DNA of 64,000 bases from Gnetum montanum (Eukaryota > Streptophyta > Gnetopsida > Gnetales > Gnetaceae), in assembly GCA_015680685.1 (NCBI GenBank), contig MNCI01025456.1:634331-698330 (forward strand). Direction: 5' to 3'. Positions 56,632 to 64,000 of this stretch are shown in pieces. Both the position numbers and the translations under genes were made by a program. Within the stretch, counting starts at the first letter, position 1, and each line of letters starts with the position of its first letter. The notes under the pieces are model-generated. The model was not told the origin of the DNA. It did not search any database and saw nothing but the letters and a program-made list of their open reading frames with translations.

Positions 56632-58640
56632 ATGTCTCTCTCACAAGACTATGACAACGCAACAACTAGTAAGGCAATTCATTGGATAACCAACAAATTA
56701 TATGATGATGAAGATGAAGTTTGGAGTACTCAATCTTATGTAGGGGTCTCCTATGTACATAAACAAAGACAACATCGTTCCAACTCACAAATTCATAACC
56801 TACCTAGTGATGATGAACCCTTGCTGGCCATTAAGAGCCTAATGCATATACAAGAGGCTATTTGAATATCCTATAGGCATCACAAGGAAAGTCGTCTACC
56901 CAGGCTTGATTTAAAAAACTTTCCCAAGTTTTTAGAAGGCTATGATTTAGATCTGCAATATCATTTACAAGTCTTCCATGATGCCTATGTATGGAACAAT
57001 ATTGATAATGGGTGGAAAAAACTTAAGCTCTTTCCTACGACACTCGTTGATCAAGCAAAAGTATGGTACAAGTCCTTAAGACCAAAATCAATTCGACGAT
57101 GGCCGACAATGGTAGAACTCTTCAATGAAAGATATCAAACCTATGCAAGAGTGTGGGCCTTGAGGAAACAAATCCAAAAGTAGAAACAAGAGCAACATGA
57201 ACCCTTGGACATGGCCTTAGAAAAATACTATTCGTTATTAAACCATTGCCCAGGCCATGGGTTCTTCAAGGAAAGGCTAATGTATCACATCATGGATGGG
57301 CTCCATAATGAAACAAGGGAGACCCTAGGGATGTATGCCCAAGGTCAACTATATGAGCTACGAACTCACCAATTCTAGGAGCTTCTTAAGTAGGTAGCAA
57401 AAGAAGAAGTAGAAATGGCTAAATGGGAGAATGTTGAAAGCTCTCAACATGACCAAAATCTTGAATTAGAAAAGGTCCATGATCATGAAGAGGAGAAATC
57501 AACTCACCTCATGGAGGTGGAATCATCTTTGCCAATACTACAATCACTAGATGAAATGAAGGCAAAGATCAATAAGATGATGGAATGGGTACATGAAAAA
57601 TGTGGAGAATATGTCAACACTATTAGAGGTAGAACCATGACGAACCAAGAAGCAAGAAAGACCACCCTTAGACAATCAAAAAGAAGGGTCAAAGAGAATA
57701 AGAACTCAACTGCTAATCATACGTATCAATGTAACATTTTCCTGTACGATCACCCCAAAGATCAATGCCCAATCTTGTCACATTTACATGAGCATTGGGA
57801 AAGAATGTTACATCCAGAGTTCATACAAAAATACTATGTTCAATCACAATGGAAAAAAATCCCTGTCGTGGAGGAGGCCACCCTCAAACTGTTCACACCC
57901 TTCATATCATCCAAACCCAAGCGCTTATCAGGTTCAGCATCCTATTTCCCCAACCGGGTCCACATCCTCTATCTTACCACATTGTTATCATTCTCTTAAG
58001 TATTATCAACCCATGTCCTCTTCCACAAGATCACCACCTCATGTTCCTTGCACTTCTCCTCACCCTCAATATTCTGATCCTTCACCTCCTTCTACACCTC
58101 CACCAATAGTACCAACAGGATTTGCACCACAACATCAATCGACAAACGTTACTTGTGCTGCTATTGTCAACCGCAGTGGGAATCCTCCACAACATCGAAG
58201 GCATCCCTTCTTTATACATGATCATAGAATGGGACAACACAGTTCTAAAACCACTACATCCACCAACTTAGCATAAGTCCAATGCTATGATGCATCTCCT
58301 CCTTCGAACCCAATGCCTCCTGTTGCCTTATTCAGGCCACCAATCAACACTCCAACAACTATGCGTCCCAATGAATATAACCACGTAGGGAGACATATTG
58401 ATCCTTGCATACCATCTTACAGTCACGGGTGCCATAGTGGGTCAGCTTCTTATCACATGACCACATCTTATAATTTGCCCCACTATGCCTACTACAATCA
58501 AGTGTGTGAACCCCAATTTGGGTATATTCCTACCACCACCTCAAAAGACACTTGGTGGTTTGGATATGATCGATCCCCAACATTTCCAACATGCATGGAT
58601 CCACATTTTCCATTTATTAATTCTAGCCATGCTTAATTGT
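56632..58640 (+). pseudogene. Element H gag with Pro-rich tail, lightly damaged
   Basis: Begins MSLSQDYDNATTSKAIHW. One frame runs from 56632 to 57999 with four in-frame stops (56863, 57181, 57376, 57391). Capsid-like blocks: VFHDAYVWNNIDNGWKKL (about 56970), VWYKSLRPKSIRRW (57061), MVELFNERYQTY (57109), ETRETLGMYAQGQLYELRTH (57315). A Cys/His knuckle remnant, CNIFLYDHPKDQCP (57730), keeps three of the usual four ligands. A frameshift near 57860 moves the tail to the next frame: HPISPTGSTSSILPHCYHSL, PPSTPPPIVPTGF, and from 58313 NEYNHVGRHIDPCIPSYSHG. G lacks the H stops at 57181 and 57376 and has stops where H is open. Confidence 0.9.
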
Positions 58641-58648
58641 TTATTTAT

Positions 58649-58653
58649 GGGGG
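58649..58653 (+). promoter_or_regulatory. Internal polypurine-like tract, element H
   Basis: atGGGGGatatcctCCATTCTAAC just after the gag tail. Same motif pair as G (16657-16670) and C (32022-32036). Confidence 0.5.
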
Positions 58654-58679
58654 ATATCCTCCATTCTAACAAGTAAAAT

Positions 58680-60104
58680 TAATAAATTTTTTTTCTTTTC
58701 TTTAATTTTACAATTTTTTATTTTTCAGTTTTTCATCTTTTAATTTGTTGTTTTATCTTTTTAATTGTTGTTTTATCTTTTTGAGGGTAATCTCATCAAC
58801 AAATAAAATACTCACATGACTTATCGGTTGAGGTGTTATTCTATGTTATCAAGTCTCAGGTGACTAATTATTTGGACAGCGAGCCCACAAGATCCATCCA
58901 CCCATTCTAATAATAAGAGGTTCTACTTTGGGTCTGATGATATTCTTGACATCATTAAAACTTAAAGTAATTTTGTGCTCATTATGCCCAGAGCAAAGAA
59001 GGATGGACTAAGAAGGAATGGCTAGGGTGTGACATCAAGGGGACTTGTGGATTCTTTTTAGTGACATCTATAGGTGCTATCATGCAGCCTGGTTGTACTA
59101 AGATCCTTGTAGATCTAATGCAAAATGGGAGTAAGAGTAATGAAGGCACTAAATAAAGAAACTCAATACTATTCTGGGGGTCCCATTGGAAAGACATGCA
59201 CCCATGCTTGAAAGTTGGTGGCTTCTCCAGTTCACTATTGGGGAAAACAAAGTGCCAAAGAGGCTAGAAAAAGAAAAGAGAAAAAAAAATAAACGAGAGA
59301 AAAACACAAAGAAAAGATAAAAAAAACATGTATGCCGCAAAGAAATTCCAAATCACTCCTCCCTTGGACAAAACACCAAGTGATCGTACACCTTGTTGTC
59401 ATGGTGCTCTTATGGTTGTCCATCATTGGATAAAACAATGCAATGTCAGTGATCGAAGGAATGGACTTGCTCTTGATTTTGGGGCAATGGGCTAATGACG
59501 CATTAATCCCGTCCTACACTTAGGATTCATTATGCCCTGGGTCAGTTACCTCATGTCCCGATCTCTGCAATCCCTTCTACAATTTTCCTCATCTCACTGT
59601 TCGTGTATTTTTAACTTGTGTCTTGTGTAGCATAGAATTCCTACCTCATCACAGTAGTATCTACATGTGTGTGTCTTGTGGAACTAGTGTGGATTACATT
59701 TAACCCTTTTAGTGCCTACAGACATTTTTCGGTGTGGTTACGCAAGGGCATGATAAATAGGAACCTACTTTGGGGAGGACCCACTTGCATAACTTTTGTA
59801 ATTTGCACTCTTTACACATCACCACATCCTTTTATACCCTCCAAGTACTTCATTGCCAAATCTATTCTTTGCTTTGTCATCATTTTATCAAACGTTCCTC
59901 AAAACCATTACATGTCCTTTTATGTGTCACCTAAACAAATCAGGTCCAACATTAAAATTTTAGGGCAACTTCTTGAAAAAATTTCTAACTCTAAAATCAC
60001 ACTAAGCAAAGAATTCAACATTTATTAAAGGCAATAAGTAAGGTATGAAATAATTGAACTTCTTTCAATAACCTTACTAACAATTGATCTTTGTGTGATT
60101 ATAG
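58680..60104 (+). other. Element H spacer with 3' splice-site-like end
   Basis: Non-coding. Homologous to the spacers of A, C and G on the opposite strand, for example gtgtgacatcaaggggactt at 59029 and ggaggacccacttgcat at 59773. Ends tttgtgtgattatag at 60090-60104, directly before the ATG at 60105, with a T-rich stretch upstream. Confidence 0.75.
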
Positions 60105-60613
60105 ATGGCCCCTAACAGAGGACAACAAGGAGAACCTTCTCAAGGTGCAACTAAACGCCCAAGGGGAGGCAAAGGCCAAGGACCTCATGTAGAACATACA
60201 GAGTAGGAGGCATAATCATTCAACATCCATCAGGGAATTCCTATCACTACATAATCTGGCCAAGAAAAAGGTGGAGAGGTCAAGGCCTGAGCCTATGAAG
60301 AGGAATGACAACTATTTGCAGCATGGCATGTCAAGGCCAATCAGATGTTCCTGCAACTGTCATGTTCATGGGCGGTGCCAACTCCATCAAACATTGGAGT
60401 ATCAGCATGGATAGCACAAGACCCCCAAATCGAAGAGGAAAAGCTCTAGGAACTTCTTTAGAGCCATCAACTTCCAAAACCTGGAGCATAAGACAAGGGG
60501 AAGAGACCCATGGAGGAACCACCACCACTAGGAACCACATGAGTTTCCATAAATTCTGTAATTTTGTGTCTATGTCCCAATTTTGTTGTATTCAATTCTC
60601 CACTGTGGCATGA
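60105..60613 (+). pseudogene. Element H ORF3 N-terminal remnant
   Basis: Starts MAPNRGQQGEPSQGATKRPR at 60105, basic and disordered. Further short open pieces follow to 60613 in changing frames (for example MFMGGANSIKHWSISMDS in one). The position matches the ORF3 start in C (29961). The rest of ORF3, about 2 kb, is absent. Confidence 0.6.
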
Positions 60614-60712
60614 ATAAATTCCTAGTCAGTTAATAATCCCATACCTATCCACTATGTAATCAATTGGGCTTGTTCTCATTTTGTTCGACTCGAGGATGAG
60701 TTTTCATTCAGT

Positions 60713-60722
60713 CATGGGGGTA
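60713..60722 (+). promoter_or_regulatory. 3' polypurine tract of H
   Basis: catgggggta, directly before the 3' LTR. Identical core to element A. Confidence 0.9.
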
Positions 60723-61609
60723 TGATGAACCATGATTTGTCAGGCTTCGATATCAAACCCTCGATATTAGATCCATGATATCGGGTACGCAATATCATGA
60801 TCTGGCTAATGATATTGGATACACGATATCATGGTTCCTATGTAAGCCTATAAATACCACATTTGGGTGCACAGGAAAAGAGTAAGTTAGTGTTAGAGCT
60901 AGTAGGTATAAGTGTAGAGTCTTTTTATTCATTTTTAGTTCATCTCAACTCTTTCCCTAGTGCATGCCCACATTGTGATAATTGTAATTGTACGGAACCT
61001 TTATTTGAGTGTGATGTACTTGGACACGCACATGACCAGCAATAAAGATCGAGATTACTTCATCATTGCAACATTCACTTGGTTTTAATTGCTTACTGTT
61101 ATTGTTATTTATTGCTTTCCTAATTAATATTTCTTATCCTTCATTTACTATCCCTATTATTAAACACGGAATGAGTACGACTTAATCACGAGCATTTAAG
61201 TGTGACTACTTAGTAACCCAATAGCGTATCTAGGATCGCTCTAGTAATACACGCTTGGTAATCTCAGAAGTAGTACACGAGGTCCAAGATGTGTACGAAT
61301 GATTAAGGACAAATGCTCATCGCACTTAGGCTAACTTAGATTCTCTTCTGTCATTCCCTCTTAGCTTAAAACAAAGTTAGTATCCATTGCCTCTAAGAGT
61401 AGCACTAGTTTAGGACCATATCATACACCTCATTCTAGATTAAACCATACATGACAAAGCAAATACTAGTCCAGGTGGAAAGACAACGAACTGCGATCAA
61501 CGTGTAACTATCTAGATACCACAACTAGCCCGTCTACGGAGTTCGACTGGATCATGCATGAATGCTTGTATTTGTATGGTTGATTGTAGGGGTACCTCAC
61601 CACTCATCA
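60723..61609 (+). mobile_element. Element H 3' LTR
   Basis: 887 bases, TGATGAACC...CACTCATCA. The TATA box is at 60849-60856. U3 has an extra piece compared with the 5' LTR (cgatattagatcc near 60764). Confidence 0.95.
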
Positions 61610-61614
61610 AAGTT
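61610..61614. repeat. Target-site duplication of H, right copy
   Basis: AAGTT, matching 55624-55628. Confidence 0.9.
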
Positions 61615-61871
61615 CATTGAAATCCATATAACATGTCTTAAAGAAGTAGAAGATATCTTTCTCAAAACAACTAGATATTAGAGAAGACATTTTGGAGTCA
61701 AGGGAGACATCTTGTAGGAGACGTCTTGAAGAAGACATCTTGGATCAGCTGGAGATGTCTCTCTCAAGTTTTCATCACTCTCAAGAGACATCTTCTTTCT
61801 GCATGAGACATCTTAACCTGCCAAGATATGTCTTGGTCATCCTAAAGATGTCTTGATAGAGAGAATTATCA
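61615..61871 (-). mobile_element. Element I 3' LTR, U3 part, with AGAYRTCT array
   Basis: Minus-strand start TGATAATTCTC at 61871. About ten AGAYRTCT-type words lie between 61640 and 61855 (agacatct at 61703, 61734 and 61788; agatgtct at 61752 and 61846, positions approximate). With H removed, the array lies roughly 80-300 bases upstream of the TATA box at 55573. Confidence 0.6.
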
Positions 61872-62240
61872 AAAAAACCAAATTCTTCCTGGAAGTTCCA
61901 TAAGTATAATTTACTTTCAATTGTTTTCTCTTGCCTCTTGGACATGACCAACAATATAAAAACATAGACACACCTAAGATACAAAAACATAGTTTGAGGA
62001 TGTTATATGGGTAGGGTGATGTCCTCATCATCTCTTCCACTTTTAAAATTAAAACTTATTTCAAGTTGGTTGTATACTTGGGATAGCATTAAGCCCCCAC
62101 AAAGCCAAAGCCTTCTCATGAACCCAAATTACATTTTTAGATCCCCCATCATTCCAATGCATCAAATATTCATGCATAATTCATTTCCTTGTGCTTCTAG
62201 CCTCCCTTACTTATAGCACAATAGATTTTCTTGGTGTCTG
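61872..62240 (-). other. Element I 3' untranslated region
   Basis: Between the integrase end and the LTR. Short frames only. The expected polypurine tract is not obvious (minus: TGGAAGAATTTGG before the LTR). Confidence 0.45.
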
Positions 62241-63400
62241 AGATGGCCTTGGATCATCAAGTGCATTTTTAGAATTTCTAGACTATCCTCCAAATTAGAG
62301 GTAAACACCTTGATATGCTAGTGGCTCAAATCTAAAACATTAAATACATAAGAAAATGGAAAATAATTAGCAAATTCAAGTTCATAAGCATTGCCATTCA
62401 CTTTGACCCTAATTTGAAATGGACCAATTTTCTTGAATTTGAGCTTGTAGAAGTTTACATTCTTTAGCCTCTCCTTGGCTAAATGAAGCTACACATAATC
62501 TCCAACACTGAAGATCACCTTCCTCTTTCATAATTTCTTTGCAGTATCAACTTCTTTAGCTTTGACTTCAAGTTTTTTCTTTACTTGCTTATGCAATTCT
62601 TCAATGATTTTCACAAACATGGGCACAATCATCAAGTTGTTTCAAATCATCTATCATTCTAGGGGCACCGCCATAGTTTTCCTTAAATGGGCTTTTCCTA
62701 ATGCTAGGGTGATCAGAATTATTGTAACTAAAATTAGCATGTGAAAAAAGATTTTCCCACCTATTGGGCTAATTCTCACAAAGATACCTTAAAATTTTGA
62801 GTTATGATTTATTCTCAACTTCAAGTTGGACATCATTTTGTAAATGATTGGCATTAGAAAAAGATAATTTAATACCCAAAAAATTTCATAATCATCTTTT
62901 AAAATGACTTGTATATTTAACATCCCTATCACTTACAATGTTAAACAAGAGACTATGTAATCTTACAACATTTTGAAATACAAGTAACATGAGATGCATC
63001 ATTGCTTCTTTTACAAGGAATAAAATGGACCATTTTAGTGAATCTATTGACAACGACAAAAAGTAAATCATGACCAGCTTGTGTTTGGGAATCTCACAAA
63101 TAAAACCCATTAAGATACTTTCCCATGGAGCATTAGGAATGGGTAAAGACAAATAATGCCTAGTAATACCCTTATCTCCCTTGAATTTTTGGCAAATTTT
63201 TGGCAAAGATGACACTCACTAGCAAATATATTTATGTTATTTTTCATACCTAGCCAATAGTAACTCTTTCTCAAAAACTCATAGGTATTTGTCTTACCCA
63301 TGTGTCTAGCCATACTACAATTATGCTTTTCTTCTAACATTTTTTTACCTAAAATCACATTTTGGTACAAATATTTTACCATTTTTGAAGAGGATTCCCT
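62241..63400 (-). pseudogene. Element I integrase remnant (chromovirus-like)
   Basis: H2C2 zinc region at 63330-63200: EKHNCSMARHMGKTNTYEFL, SYYWLGMKNNINIF and SECHLCQKFAK. Core: LPIPNAPWESILMGFI (63145), LSIDSLKWSILFLVKEA (63050) and LHSLLFNIVSDRDVKYTSHF (62955), with both visible Asp residues kept. C-terminal part: HLAKERLKNVNFYKLKFKKI and NGNAYELEFAN (about 62490-62370). The SDRD form of the second Asp motif is typical of chromoviruses. No chromodomain was recognised. Frameshifted in several places. Confidence 0.87.
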
Positions 63401-64000
63401 ACTGTAGATGATAGTCTCTCCACCTATTCATTCTACTAAGTAATGGAGCATGAAGGTCCCTCTAAATCTCTCCAAAATTAACATTATGAGAATACAAGGA
63501 AGTCAAGGTTTCAAGTTCTTGTACTTGAGCACAAGAGTGATTCACGACATAGATTCTTGAAAGAACATTTTCTACTACATTACTTTTTCGATTTTTATGT
63601 TTCAAAATAAAATGAAACTATTGCAATTGTTCTACCCATTTCATATGTTTAGCACTCAATTTCTTTTGAGAATTCAAAAATTGAAGTGACCTATGATTAG
63701 TAAATAAAAGAAACTTTGATCCTATTAATTAATGTCTAAAATTTTTAATGGCTTAAAGCATAGCATATAACTTCTTTTCATACACACTATGCTTTTGTCT
63801 AGTTTTATTTAATTTCTTGGGAAGAAAAAGCAATTGGCTTATCCTCTTGAAAAAGCACATCTATAATAGCAAGCCCACTTGCATCTACCTCCACTTCCAA
63901 AATTTCTGAGAAGTTTGAAATTTCCGAAACCAAAGCACTAAAAATTTTCTCTTTCCAAGCTTGAAAAGATTTTTCTTTCTCATTATCCCACACAAAGGCT
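63401..64000 (-). pseudogene. Element I RNase H remnant, runs off the window
   Basis: ILEVEVDASGLAIIDVLFQ with KPIAFSSQE (63885-63808), then NHRSLQFLNSQKKLSAKHMK and WVEQLQ.FHFILKHKNRKSN (63705-63590), then LSR. Typical gypsy RNase H with the DAS aspartate kept. RT should continue beyond 64000. Confidence 0.87.

Larger units (their letters stand above)
55629..61609 (+). mobile_element. Element H: complete gag-only gypsy element with 5-bp duplication
   Basis: Order: 5' LTR (55629-56499), primer site (56501-56517), gag with Pro-rich tail (56632-58640), internal G-rich tract (58649-58653), spacer (58680-60104), ORF3 start remnant (60105-60613), polypurine tract (60713-60722), 3' LTR (60723-61609). 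Flanked by AAGTT on both sides. Protease, RT, RNase H and integrase are all absent and the gag tail joins directly to the spacer. It is the best preserved copy of the clan. The LTRs differ at about one base in ten by eye, mostly transitions, so the insertion is old but younger than its neighbours. Confidence 0.95.

Overview
The window looks like intergenic DNA from a large, transposon-rich seed-plant genome. A conifer or other gymnosperm fits best: one recognisable host gene in 64 kb, AT-rich sequence, old nested LTR retrotransposons full of stop codons, and a LINE unlike the usual flowering-plant L1 type. The species cannot be named from the sequence. Nearly everything outside 50.0-52.6 kb is decayed retroelement.

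Layout. 1-584: probable Copia-type LTR tail. 585-13,862: minus-strand Ty3/gypsy element A (protease, RT/RNase H, integrase, a long spacer, a third ORF, polypurine tract, partial 3' LTR), then a fragment of a gag-only relative, then an oppositely oriented LTR (B). 13,863-20,030: element G (minus), gag-only with both LTRs. 20,031-27,432: F (minus), a different gag-protease fragment with a repeat-rich leader, ending in an LTR piece. 27,433-36,470: element C (minus), built like A. 36,600-39,045: unassigned low-copy-like DNA and a Copia-like LTR with a G-quadruplex motif at the predicted start site. 39,047-45,855: gag-only elements D and E (minus) joined through one shared LTR. 47,340-49,460: decayed LINE (minus). 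50,231-51,481: the host gene, a two-exon DUF506 (PD-(D/E)XK-like) gene on the minus strand, apparently intact. 52,649-64,000: a nested stack: J, a Copia-like element cut down to a 200-bp interior, interrupted by I, a chromovirus-like gypsy element (minus), whose LTR is interrupted by H, a complete gag-only element (plus) with a perfect 5-bp target-site duplication.

Main result. A, C, D, E, G, H and LTRs B and K belong to one clan of Ty3/gypsy elements: LTRs ending in TCATCA, a primer site matching tRNA-Asp, a gag with a Pro-rich tail, and 5-bp duplications (seen in H). The pol-bearing members A and C carry a long third ORF downstream of integrase, partly coiled coil, that I cannot assign. A G-rich polypurine-like tract is conserved at the end of the gag/pol block in A, C, G and H, followed by a conserved 1.4-2 kb non-coding spacer and a 3' splice-site-like sequence before the third-ORF start. 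The gag-only members G and H lack exactly the enzymes but keep the spacer and the start of the third ORF, so they look like parasites of the A/C type. Element-domain boundaries are approximate unless a motif position is given.
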